From positions 3,844,001 through 3,908,000 of the forward strand of contig NW_025791658.1 of assembly GCF_921293095.1 (NCBI RefSeq): DNA of 64,000 bases. Reading direction: 5' to 3'. Each line of letters starts with the position of its first letter. The stretch's first letter is position 1. The stretch is from Ischnura elegans (Eukaryota > Arthropoda > Insecta > Odonata > Coenagrionidae). Of this stretch, positions 54,903 to 64,000 are shown piece after piece. Made by a program: the position numbers and the translations under genes. Under the pieces are notes generated by a model, which worked only from the letters and a program-made list of their open reading frames with translations, ran no database searches and had not been told where the DNA came from.

Positions 54903-55830
54903 TATTATCATTATAGTATTCTACCGATTAAGGTAGGTTTCCATGGAGTACTAAAGAAGTGATCTGGGAGCCTCCCTTTCCTTCCAGCGCTGCCTTCTTC
55001 AATGCACTGTAAGGCCTACTCTCTTTCAATCTATCTAAAAATCCTATTCTTTTCCTTCCCCTCCCTCTTTTCCTTAACATTCTACCCTATATAACACTGT
55101 TTTCAACATCCCCTACCAGCTCAGCACTCGCTCCATCCATACCTTCTGTCTCCTCCGTATCTCATCTAAAACCTGCCTCTCCTCACCCACCATGTCCAGC
55201 ACTTCATAGTTTCTTCTAACATTCTACCCTCTATAATACTGTTTTCAACATCCCCTCCCTGCTACGTACTCCCTCCATCCATACCTTCTGTCTCTTCCGT
55301 ATCTCATCTAGAAGCTACCTCTCCTCACCCACCATGTCCAGCACTTCGTCGTTCTTCCTAACATTTTTCCCTTGATAACACTATTTTCAACATCCCCTCC
55401 CCGCTAAGTACTCGCTCCATCCATACCCTCTGTGTCCTCCGTATCTCATCTAAGAGATGCCCATCCTCTCCCACCATGTCTAGCACTTCGTCGTTCGTAC
55501 TAATGTTCTACCTTCTATAACACTGTTTTCAGCATCCCCTTCCTACTAAGTACTCCCTCCATCCATACCTTCTGTCTCCTCCGTATATCATATAGAAGCT
55601 GCGTCTCTTAACCCACCATGTCCAGCACCTTATCGTTCCTCCTAACATTCTTCCCTACAACACTGTTTTCAACATCCCATCCCCTCTTAAGTACTCGTTC
55701 CATCCATACCTTCTGTCTCCTCCGTATATCATCTAAAAGCTGTCTCTCCTCACCCACCATATCCAGCACTTCGTTGTTCCCCCTCCTATACATCCACTTC
55801 CTCTTCTCCATTCTTCTTGACATAATCTAG
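54903..55830 (-). mobile_element. LINE-D 3' fragment with internally amplified coding segment
   Basis: The 3' end (complement of ACCGATTAAGGTAGGTTTCC) is near 54925, matching 18300-18445. The C-terminal coding region is present in several tandem units, each encoding NDEVLDMVGEERQLLDEIRR then RQKVWMERVL. The 5' end shows MSRRMEKRKW near 55823. Confidence 0.88.
55080..55790 (-). repeat. Five-unit tandem array of about 142 bp
   Basis: CTCCATCCATACCYTCTG begins at about 55131, 55274, 55413, 55557 and 55699, spacings 139 to 144. Each unit carries CACCCACCATGTCCAGCACT. The unit equals about 47 codons of the LINE protein. Confidence 0.9.
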
Positions 55831-56269
55831 AGACTAACCTAACCCGGTTGGGCATCAGAGAGGTTTAAAGTATTCTAATGCTACTCATAGCACTGAAAAG
55901 GTTTTCCAATCGTAGGCGATGGTAGAAAAGAGTTAAAAACTTATGCATGGCATCAAAAAGTGTTATTATCCTGCAGAATGCAACTCTGAATTGCAATTTG
56001 CGTTAACCTTTCCTCCTAATTGCATTAATCCTTTATCCCGTTGATTTTTTTTGCTTGGAAGTTGAAAGTTAACATTAACGTTGCCAAATAATTTATGCTT
56101 AACATGCCGGACTCACTTTTTGCCGCAGTTATTTAATGTAGTTCTCATTTTTGTGAGGTCTAAACTTCACAAATTTCGTGCAAGCTGATGCATGCCTTTT
56201 GAGGAGGCTATCAGTCTCGGGTTTAGGGCACCAAAGAATTGAAATCCTCACAAATCAGATCTCAGAGAA
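55831..56269. other. Unassigned intron sequence
   Basis: AT-rich, no supported feature. Confidence 0.5.
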
Positions 56270-56903
56270 GGGGGTGTTTTCCTATCATTTTTTTATCGTC
56301 TAAATCGAAAGATTATTACTCCTGGAGTGTGCATTTCAGATTTTCGAATGACGATATCTATTTTTTTTGATTAAATGAAAAGTGAACATTTTCAAGCCCA
56401 CAAAAACGTGATGGCTAAGTAGGAATGATGGGAAAAGTCCGTGTGACATATTTCTGGTTCCAGCTGTTGGCGTGTGAGGTGACCTTGGGGTGAGGCTTGA
56501 GTGCTGATACGACGCAGGATGCTAGCTGGTAGCGCTTGTGTTAAATAAGGATTATTAATACCCTATCAAATGAGGGAAACTTTCCGACCTTAGCCAGTTT
56601 TAAAAGGTGATTATTAAGACTTATTTCCCTGAGCTCTGTGCCTCTTGCATGCATTGGTAATCTCAGACGATGTAAAACACCAATCTACTCGTATAGAAAC
56701 TAGGTCTCTGTGACGTCACGTGGAGTGGCATCGCATGGGCGCCAATCTGGCCTTTTTCAAATTAGGATAAAATTGACCATTGCCATTCATCTAAACTGGG
56801 ATTTCTAAAGCCAAATAATTTGTATATTATGAATACACTAATGGTGGGTAACGAATCGAAATTAATGCATATTGTTTTCTTTGATAAAGGAAACGACCCT
56901 ATT
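56270..56903 (+). mobile_element. MITE-A copy
   Basis: It runs from GGGTGTTTTCCTATCATTT to GGAAACGACCCTATT in the same order as 32831-33499, with several small gaps. Confidence 0.88.
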
Positions 56904-57377
56904 GTGTTGCATTATTTCCCGGGCAACCCTCGTATAGAAACCTCCTCCTTGAAAGGAAACTACCCTATTGACAGAGGTTGGTGATGATTTTTACGAATGT
57001 AACTGTGATGGATAAGCACACCCCGTCCCTCTCGTGTCTTCCAAAATTACCAAGGGAAACATAAAACACAAGTATTTTAGTTGAAAGGGGGAAAAAATTG
57101 AAAATCCCTTTTCTGGATCAAATGAAACAAAAAAGGACGACAACTTTTCTCGTAATAGCAGGGAAAGTAATTCATTTTCAGTAGCAGGACTAATTGCATT
57201 TTATAATCATTAATGAACCCTGAGAACGTCTTTACTTCCTTAATGTCCAAAATCATTAATACCAATAACAAATTTGAAGTAAAATACAAATCACGGAATT
57301 CTTGACATTTATGTTTAGGTACACCTCACTGGAAGAAAATCTAAAAATAAATATACACCTGATGAAAAAGCGGATTG

Positions 57378-58816
57378 TGAAATCAAATCCCAGTTTAAAC
57401 GAATGCCAATGGTCAATTTTTATCCTCATTTGAAAAAGGCCAGATTGGCGCCCATACAATGCCACTCCACGTGACTTCACTGGGACCTAGTTTCTATACG
57501 AGTAGATGGGAGTTTTACATCGTCTGAGATTACCAATGCATGCATGAGGCACAGAGCTTAGGGAAACATCTCATAATAATTAATCATCTATTAAAACTGC
57601 CTATGGTTGGAATGTTCCTTTGGTTTGATAGGGTAATAATAATCCTTTATAAGTCCTGCGCTACCTGCTAGTAGGGTACTCTGCTACCTACTAACAGCCT
57701 GCATCACAGCGGCACTCATGGCCTCGCACATAGGTGGCCTTACACAGTGGCAGCCAGAACCAGAATGATGTCACACGGGCTTTTCCCAGCATTCATACTT
57801 AGCTGTTACATTTTGTGCGCTTGAAAACTTTCACTTTTCATTTCATCGCGAAAAATTGATATCGTCATTTAAAAAACTTAAAGGGTGAAATGCGTACTAC
57901 AGGAGTAATAAACTCTCGATTTAGGCAATAAAAAAATAACGCTCGTGATGCTCCCGCTCCCAGCGGGCTTCCCCCGCTCTTTTCAATGCAGGTCCACAGA
58001 GGGATAGGCGCGTTTCTAATTTTAAAATGTAGAAAAAAAGGCAGGGTCTTATGCACAAATTTAATTGAAATGTTCATGTACAAATAGAGGTCAGAGGACC
58101 TCTTTAAACACAACATTGGAAGTAATTACACTATCCTCTGTTAAACGCACATGATGACTCATACTTACATATCAACAGGAGGCTTGAGTGTGGAATCAGC
58201 CGCATTTTGACAAAAGTTATTTAAAGAATGCGAGATATTGTTGCAAATGAACAAATGTATCAGTTTGTGCACCGTTAATGTCAGGAATATTAACCGGTTT
58301 ACCTCCCGAACATTCTACCATAACCTAGACACGAAAACAAAGAAAAGAGGGTGCCAGAGAAAGAGAGACAGAAAATGGTTTGCCATAGACTGAGTACATG
58401 TTGAGTCCAAGACCTTTCTGTGTTAACTTGAAATAATATGTTGAAAGGGCGTTATATTGCCAAAAATATAATGTTGAAAGCGCCTTATATTGCAAAAAAT
58501 ATAATAATATGTATCTGAAACTAAATTGTTATCAATTAAATATCCTGAAATAAAGGTTTGATCTGTACCATGGAGCAAGTGCATGATGTCAAGATGGTGG
58601 ATCGCCTCATCCCCCAAGAGAAATATCAAGGTTCATTTTTTAAAACCAATTTTAGGAAACAATAGCAATATTTAGGAAGTAAGATATGCCGTCCCATGTT
58701 CTCTGATAAATTCTGTGCCATGTGGTACCTCATTTGTAGAGTTTGGTTGCGTATAAGTTGAGAAAAAGGTATCTATACAGTAGTAATAATATAGAGATAG
58801 GAAACCACCCTATTTT
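57378..58816 (-). mobile_element. MITE-A copy split by an 0.85-kb insertion
   Basis: The minus copy runs from about 57378 to 57950 (ending GGCAATAAAAAAATAA). Its missing outer tip TAGGAAACCACCCTATT is at 58799-58816. The insert between has no coding frame or recognised ends; it includes a 33-bp tandem pair at 58438-58504. Confidence 0.78.
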
Positions 58817-58875
58817 TAAATACACCCGCAAATATTAACTAGCCTATTTTTATCTCATTCCTCACCGTGTTTTAG

Positions 58876-61800
58876 GAACAGGAGAAGGACGCTTCCAATA
58901 GTGGAACGGCCAGTCTGCCCGTGGATGATGCCGAGTCTGAATTGGAGGGGGAGACTCGAAAGGACGAGCAGAAGGGGACCGGTGCAGCACCTAAGCCGCG
59001 GAAGAAGAAGCCAGCGGCATCATCTGCGGAGGGTCAATGGCAAGGAGGTATGCCGAAGATTGTGAACGTGGCAAGCGCCGCCCAAGCCTTGTCGCAGATG
59101 CCCAAGAAACTGAAGAAGGGAACTCCGTCCGCTTCCCATGTCGGCACTGCTAACATCGCGAGTCCAGGCGAAAAATGTGTCAAAGTCTCGAGGTTGGCGC
59201 ACGAATCTTCAACGGGGATCAGTTTGGTTGGAAAGGTTGGCAACACTGTGTGTGTCAAGGTGAGCGGCGACGGTGCCGGAGGGAGGAGCGGAGCGCTCAT
59301 CAAAGCGTTGAAGAAGATTAACGAGGAGGGAAAACTAAAGAAAATCGGCTCCGTTTCGCCACAAGGGAAGGTGGGGGAAGCCGTCAGGAGTGCTGGGACG
59401 GTTAGGCCGAACGATAAGGACCCAAACGGTGGCGGGGATGGCGGGATGATGGGAAACGTGGGGAACAAGATGGGAGGACCCGCTGGAGGCAGCAGTGGAA
59501 TGGCACCGAATGTGTCCGGAGCAGCCGTGCTCCCCGGCGCGAACGTCGGCAATCAGCGGGTCGTCATGGTGATGAAGCGCACAAAGGGGAGCGAGAGCGG
59601 CGATGCAGAGTACAAAGTTGCGTGCGGTTTGTCGAGGGAATTGGTGAACGTGTCGCTGGAATTCGTGCCGGAATCGGAGAAGGGGATTGGGGACGCAGCC
59701 AAATCTGCGACAAGCGGAGAGAATAGGCCTCCTTCTGTTGAAACTATCGACCTCACCGCAAGCGGAGAGGATCGGGCTCCCTTTGTCGAAACTATCGACC
59801 TCACCACCCGTTCCCGTGTTGATAGTAACGTTGGGTTTAGAGATAAGGTGTCCGTTGGCGGTGGGAATGCGGGGGGTAATGCCAGTATAAAAGATAAAAT
59901 GACAGCTACTCTGAAGGGATATCTGAAGAAAGTCCCTGAGGTTCTAAAAGCTGAGGAATGCGGCTTTGCGTCGAAGAAGATCAATCCTGTTAACGCGATT
60001 CACGCCGAGGCCAAAGAAGTGCCGTCCACGACCTTCCCTGAAAACAGAAATGTGGGCAATTCGGAGGAGAAATGCTGCCGGAAAGTTGGTAACGGGAGCG
60101 GGTCCTCCGGTTCAAAAGATCAGAGGGGGCATCAGGGCTTGGAAAATGGCCCGGGGCCTAGTCATGTTGCTCTCGCAGGGCCGAGTAACGTTGCCGTTGC
60201 AGGGCCAAGTTTGTGGAGTGGGCACGGTGGAGTCTTTGGGGGAACATTGAGAAACTCGCGGGAGGACCCAAGTGTCTCGGGTACTAGTTTCGGTGCAAGG
60301 AGTATGCTCACGGAAACTAAATTGGGAAATACTGGAAACGGCAGCTCTACACTTGAACTTTCGGACCAAACCTCTATTATTAGTGGGAGGACGACCGTAA
60401 AGGTGGAGGATTGCGAGCCCGATGCCGGCAGCGGAAGAATTCCTTCCGTGCAAGACTGTGAAGCTGCCGCCTCTTCGAACGATATGCTTGAGAAATGCGT
60501 GAAAGTCGAGGATAACGTGGACTCGGCCTGTGGCAGTGAGAGTGGGACGATCCTGGTGTCGGGGAAGCGCAAGAGGGGTAGGCCTAGGAAGGGGAGTAAG
60601 GAGGAGATGGAAGGAGAGAACACTGCTGCTGCGGCTAGCGACGCATTGACTGCGGAAGTGGTCGGAAAGAAAAGGGGACGCCCTCGTGGGCTACCTGATG
60701 GATATAAGCGCTCCTTGGACAGACAGATAGATGTGTTTGCCGGAAAGCTTGTTTATCGCAGTACGCGAGGCCGGCTGGTCCAGCAGGCAAAGGATACGGC
60801 TCCGGTGTACGTCGAGGCGAGTGGGAGAATACTCAAGGACGCACCGAGGAGAAGACGGAAGAAGCCTCCAGAACCAGAAGCGAAGGCTCAAGAAACGAGG
60901 CGAGCGGCCGGCAAGATATCCCCGTGGTCGGGAGAGAGGAGTTGCGACACGGATTCGTCCGAGGATGTTTGGGAGAAGGAATGGGACAAGCTGCAAAGAG
61001 AACAACCCATCCGTCCCTCCACCGGTGGTTGTGGTCTCACTAGAGCGAATCTGGATGCTGGACTCGGGTCAAAGTGTGGTGCCACGTCAAAAAGTAAGGG
61101 TTCCGTCTCTGCGAGTAAGGATGGTAGCGGACCATCATTTTCCATGGAACCCGTCGGCTCTTTCAGTGTGTTCGCCGGATTAATCTCTCCCGACGGCATC
61201 AAGAAGGAACTTGAGGACGACGGTGTGGATGTGGAAGGGAGCGTGGCATCGTCTGGAGCTAACGAGGGCTTGGCCTCGGTTCTACGGGAAAACGGGGTCC
61301 GTGCCGTCGGTGGCGTGTCCGTCGGTTCTTCCCTGAGTGATGAGAAGATGGGAAGAAGTGACTCGAGGGGAGTTGTGGGCACGGATGAAAGGTTGGCATT
61401 CGAGAAAGTTGCCTGTAAGGTGGAGAGGGACTCCGAAGTGGAGGACGTGGCCGGTGCTGCTCTTGAAAAATTTGGTTCGTTTTCTGCTCGCTCTCCTGTG
61501 CGTGAGGATCTGAGTTATCATAGTTCAAGGGCCACAACGATGGCTGCAGATGTAGAGGAAAGGTGTTTTGCAGAGTTGGAGGCGAGAGAAATGAATGTGA
61601 AGACGGAATCGCCCTACGAAAGTCACTATAGAGCAGGTGTTGACTTTAAAAAAGTAAGTTTATTCTCCACCTCGAGTTGCCTTTCCTATGACAGTAAGGT
61701 GGATGGTTCTAGTGCTTCAAGAACGGTTTTGGACAAAGATGGAAGTGTCGTGCCTGGGTTCAGGACTTTTGAGGGCGAGAAAGGAACGGGTTCATCCTCT

Positions 61801-62151
61801 GAATATCACAATAGAGCTTCTACGAGCGTGGTGGAAGCACGTTCGTTCTGTGTAAGCTCATTCGAGGGTGACAATAAGCGGGAACAAGGGTGTGCTGCTT
61901 CAAAAACAGTCACGAACACTGACGGAAAGAGTAATCAAGGGAAAGAGACTGGTGTTTGTGACGGGGAGGGGCGCTTGCCTTCTGGAAATGGAGAGGGAGC
62001 GACTGGGTACTCTGAAGAAGGAATGAAAGCACGTGAGGAGAGTTACGGTACGTTCACAGCTACGGGGAGGTCGATGACGAGAAGTAATGCCGGATTGCCA
62101 GGGAGGGCAGCCAAAGAGAATGATGGGAAGGAAGAGGCGGAGCAGCCGTGA
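58876..62151 (+). CDS. AT-hook/SUMO-motif nuclear protein, terminal exon
   Basis: After the acceptor CTCACCGTGTTTTAG the frame is open for 1091 codons to TGA (62149-62151), phase 0, continuous with the exon at 51653. The exon is GC-rich and of low complexity (Gly, Ser, Lys, Glu). Two AT-hooks are clear: KRKRGRPRKGSK (exon residues about 564-575) and GKKRGRPRGLPDG (597-609), which bind AT-rich minor grooves. Two copies of VETIDLT (288-294, 304-310) match SUMO-interacting motifs of the VIDLT type. Psi-K-x-E acceptor motifs occur at VKVED (508), VKVED (542), IKKELE (775) and VKTE (908). A GPS..A.AGPS short repeat is near 430. I do not recognise the family; a chromatin or transcription co-factor role is an inference. 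An in-frame GTG at 58921 is not a start: the frame continues upstream to the acceptor. Confidence 0.85.
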   Translation, partial: EQEKDASNSGTASLPVDDAESELEGETRKDEQKGTGAAPKPRKKKPAASSAEGQWQGGMPKIVNVASAAQALSQMPKKLKKGTPSASHVGTANIASPGEKCVKVSRLAHESSTGISLVGKVGNTVCVKVSGDGAGGRSGALIKALKKINEEGKLKKIGSVSPQGKVGEAVRSAGTVRPNDKDPNGGGDGGMMGNVGNKMGGPAGGSSGMAPNVSGAAVLPGANVGNQRVVMVMKRTKGSESGDAEYKVACGLSRELVNVSLEFVPESEKGIGDAAKSATSGENRPPSVETIDLTASGEDRAPFVETIDLTTRSRVDSNVGFRDKVSVGGGNAGGNASIKDKMTATLKGYLKKVPEVLKAEECGFASKKINPVNAIHAEAKEVPSTTFPENRNVGNSEEKCCRKVGNGSGSSGSKDQRGHQGLENGPGPSHVALAGPSNVAVAGPSLWSGHGGVFGGTLRNSREDPSVSGTSFGARSMLTETKLGNTGNGSSTLELSDQTSIISGRTTVKVEDCEPDAGSGRIPSVQDCEAAASSNDMLEKCVKVEDNVDSACGSESGTILVSGKRKRGRPRKGSKEEMEGENTAAAASDALTAEVVGKKRGRPRGLPDGYKRSLDRQIDVFAGKLVYRSTRGRLVQQAKDTAPVYVEASGRILKDAPRRRRKKPPEPEAKAQETRRAAGKISPWSGERSCDTDSSEDVWEKEWDKLQREQPIRPSTGGCGLTRANLDAGLGSKCGATSKSKGSVSASKDGSGPSFSMEPVGSFSVFAGLISPDGIKKELEDDGVDVEGSVASSGANEGLASVLRENGVRAVGGVSVGSSLSDEKMGRSDSRGVVGTDERLAFEKVACKVERDSEVEDVAGAALEKFGSFSARSPVREDLSYHSSRATTMAADVEERCFAELEAREMNVKTESPYESHYRAGVDFKKVSLFSTSSCLSYDSKVDGSSASRTVLDKDGSVVPGFRTFEGEKGTGSSSEYHNRASTSVVEARSFCVSSFEGDNKREQGCAASKTVTNTDGKSNQGKETGVCDGEGRLPSGNGEGATGYSEEGMKAREESYGTFTATGRSMTRSNAGLPGRAAKENDGKEEAEQP

Positions 62152-62203
62152 GACATGGTTGCTGGAAGTATGCTTTGCGTCTGTATGGTACTCGGACTGC
62201 TTC

Positions 62204-62209
62204 ATTAAA
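62204..62209 (+). terminator. Poly(A) signal candidate ATTAAA
   Basis: ATTAAA lies 53 bases after the stop codon, followed by GGTTTGTACTT. It would give a very short 3' UTR ending before the Tigger element at 62295. Confidence 0.5.
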
Positions 62210-62221
62210 GGTTTGTACTTA

Positions 62222-62255
62222 GTATTTACTAAAGTTCAATAGAATAGAATAGAAT
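62222..62255 (+). repeat. AATAG short tandem repeat
   Basis: Three AGAAT/AATAG units after the poly(A) signal candidate. Confidence 0.8.
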
Positions 62256-62699
62256 ACTTTCTTTGCCAAAGGATAAGAAAACAATGAGTTGGTACAGTGG
62301 AACCTCGTTAAAGCGAGTACGGGCTATAGCGACACCCCCGCTATAACGAGAGATAGCCGATGCACCGTCAATTGACCCTACAATAAGCGTGTTAAAAAAT
62401 TCGTTTTTACGAGACCCTTTTGGTGTAGGCTCTCGCCATAGCGAGGGTTTCACCGCCGGAAGAGTTTCATCAAGACTCCTTAACCTCTGTAATTGCTAGC
62501 GATCTGTTAGAAATGAAGTTAATGGAGTGCTCAGTCTCAAATTTATGTGGTAAACTGTCGTTCGATAAATAAGTAGTTAATTTTGGTGAAAATATTGTGG
62601 CATTAGCATTCGCGAATGCTTAATCTTCTTTTGTTCCTCGGGCGGCAGAAAGCAGTCGGCAGCATACCCGCACGTCCGTGAGTTGCGTGAATAGAAAGC

Positions 62700-63100
62700 A
62701 TTTGATGGCAGTCACCATGGCCAAAAAAACACCAAACACGTCTAAGCGAGAAAATAAAAATAAAGGAGTAATATGAGTGTCGAAATTAATTTATCTTCCT
62801 ATTCGCTCTGCAAAATTAAAAAAAAAACAAAAGCGCCCAAGGAATGCAGACGATGAAGAGTTACAAGGAGCTTTGTTCGGGTGGTTTTGCCCATTCAAAT
62901 CTGCGGGAACTTCTGAGAAAGGAGCTACGCCCAAGCCTGAAGCGGAGTATTTTAGGGATAGATTGCGAATCGAGAATTTTAAGAGTGCGGAAGGTTGATT
63001 ATACTAATGCGAAGCACCAAAGCGTTATCTCCCCTCACAACTCCCCTGGTGATGCCTGCGGTGTAAACCTGAAGTCGTGGAAGAGAGGACTCCGATCATA
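62700..63100 (+). pseudogene. Tigger/CENP-B-type transposase N-terminus, broken
   Basis: The plus strand reads RNADDEELQGALFGWF, EYFRDRLRIENFKSAEGW and then a shifted LTTPLVMPAV region. This fits the CENPB helix-turn-helix pattern (E..L..W........I......A..F......FKAS.GWL..F). Stops and frame changes follow, and no DDE domain could be read to 63860, so the copy is not autonomous now. Confidence 0.7.
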
Positions 63101-63860
63101 AGTATCTTTAGAAGTATTCCCCGCGTCATATAACATAGACGAAACGGAACTTTTTTTTACATACAACTCCCCGACAAAACCCCTGCAGTATGAGGTATTT
63201 CTTGCAATGATGCCTCTAAAGGTAGGTAGTGCGCCTTAGCGATGATGTAGGATGTACGAAGCAATGATACTCAGCGTGAACTGTCCGGATGGACGTATTT
63301 ATTCTCCGTTGCGGATTTACAAGGGTGAACTATTCGGGTCATTGGTCGGAGTCGTACTGGTGCTCTCTTTTGTTACGTGGGTAGCCGAGCATCCCCTGGT
63401 GGCCGCTGGAAGAACTCACAGAACAACTAACTCTCGTTTGCAGTGCCGTGGTAAACTCGGTGTTTCATTTCAAATACGTCGCGAGCGTAACACTCAAAAA
63501 GAAACTTTTTTTCAACAACGGTAATTTTAATCACGTCATTTTTCAAGCTTAGCAAACTTTTTACCGTAGATGATGAAGATATTACATTATCTGATAGAAA
63601 AAGTCTTCCAAGGCGGGAACGTTTTACAACCTTCCACCGGTAGAAACAAATGTAATGCGTTATTTCACTTCACTGCCGGTTAACGTACAGAAACAATAAA
63701 CATACACCAATGGAAACCTTTGAGGCATTAAATAACCGCGATACTGTTTTGTCAGTTAATTTTTGAATTTTCAGTGGAAAATACCAAAATAATAGAATGA
63801 TCACGTAAATGAACTAATTAAGTGCATAGAAAAATGACTTCGTCGGTTGTGCATTAGCAT
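63101..63860 (+). other. Interior of the Tigger element, no intact frame
   Basis: Short frames only. The expected transposase catalytic domain is absent or too decayed to read. Confidence 0.5.
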
Positions 63861-64000
63861 AATGATTGACGAAACAATGCTTTCCATGATTTTTATTCAG
63901 TGCGGCGCTTATAAATTGTTTGAGTAAGTTCCTTACTCGAACAACGACAATAATTGAGTTAGTCGTTGTTCGAGTAAGGAAATTTAGTGATGCAAAAAAC

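Larger units (their letters stand above)
62295..64000 (+). mobile_element. Pogo/Tigger-type transposon, right end beyond window
   Basis: It starts TA-CAGTGGAACCTCGTTAAAG. Homology with the deleted derivative at 47893-48479 covers its first 275 bp and the last 140 bp of the window, which predicts an end about 195 bases beyond 64000. The interior carries a decayed transposase N-terminus. An inverted pair GTTCCTTACTCGAACAACGAC/GTCGTTGTTCGAGTAAGGAA (in part) lies at 63929-63980. Confidence 0.9.

Noticed and set aside
59034..61537. Long minus-strand frames opposite the terminal exon (for example 59034-59552 and 60888-61382)
   Set aside because: They are antisense shadows of a GC-rich exon with strong codon bias; no splice or start context.

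Overview
The window is eukaryotic and most likely arthropod (probably insect) nuclear DNA; I cannot place it to genus. It is AT-rich, its exons are small and spliced with standard GT-AG sites, its introns are tens of kilobases long, and it is packed with transposable elements: non-LTR retrotransposons (LINEs), Penelope-like elements (PLEs), pogo/Tigger, mariner, hAT and piggyBac elements, and tRNA-derived SINEs. A 500-base run of N at 30338-30837 is an assembly gap.

Two host genes can be supported, back to back on opposite strands. On the minus strand, four short exons (30337-30176, 26756-26679, 24620-24495, 4278-4115) join with perfectly consistent reading phase. They encode part of a multi-pass membrane protein that looks like the XK-related (XKR/CED-8) phospholipid-scramblase family. 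The 5' part is lost in or beyond the gap and the 3' part lies left of the window. On the plus strand, four exons (40087-40233, 46825-47131, 51653-51813, 58876-62151) also join in phase and give about 1296 residues. This acidic, low-complexity nuclear-type protein has two AT-hooks, a tandem pair of SUMO-interacting-like motifs and several SUMO-acceptor motifs. Its stop codon is at 62149-62151; its first exon was not found.

Nearly everything else is mobile DNA in the introns and flanks. 1-1850: a LINE with an intact endonuclease/reverse transcriptase frame. 3433-5046, 19613-20172, 23018-24266, 25676-26322 and 46350-46795: six copies of one LINE family (here LINE-B) that ends in a GTAGAT hexamer tail. 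5766-7290 and 8806-9965: two PLE copies, each with an inverted 5' segment; the first has hammerhead-ribozyme-like motifs in its tandem 3' repeats. 11742-12594 and 12770-14985: large inverted-repeat elements. 17250-18905: a piggyBac relic broken by a LINE flanked by an unusual 333-bp direct duplication. 20746-21090: a large palindrome. 30838-33499 and 49860-58816: many copies of one MITE family. 34089-42390: a run of hAT, mariner and Tigger-type elements with nested insertions. 41350-41592, 43796-44319 and 50177-50418: three palindromic insertions that share a structured core and tail. 47288-47735: an inverted SINE dimer. 54396-55830: a LINE carrying a 142-bp tandem array. 62295 to the window end: a pogo/Tigger transposon whose deleted derivative is at 47893-48479.

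The most novel-looking material is the palindromic PLE-like group with hammerhead-like cores, the paired 5'-inverted PLEs, the 333-bp duplication around a LINE, and the uncharacterised AT-hook/SUMO-motif gene.
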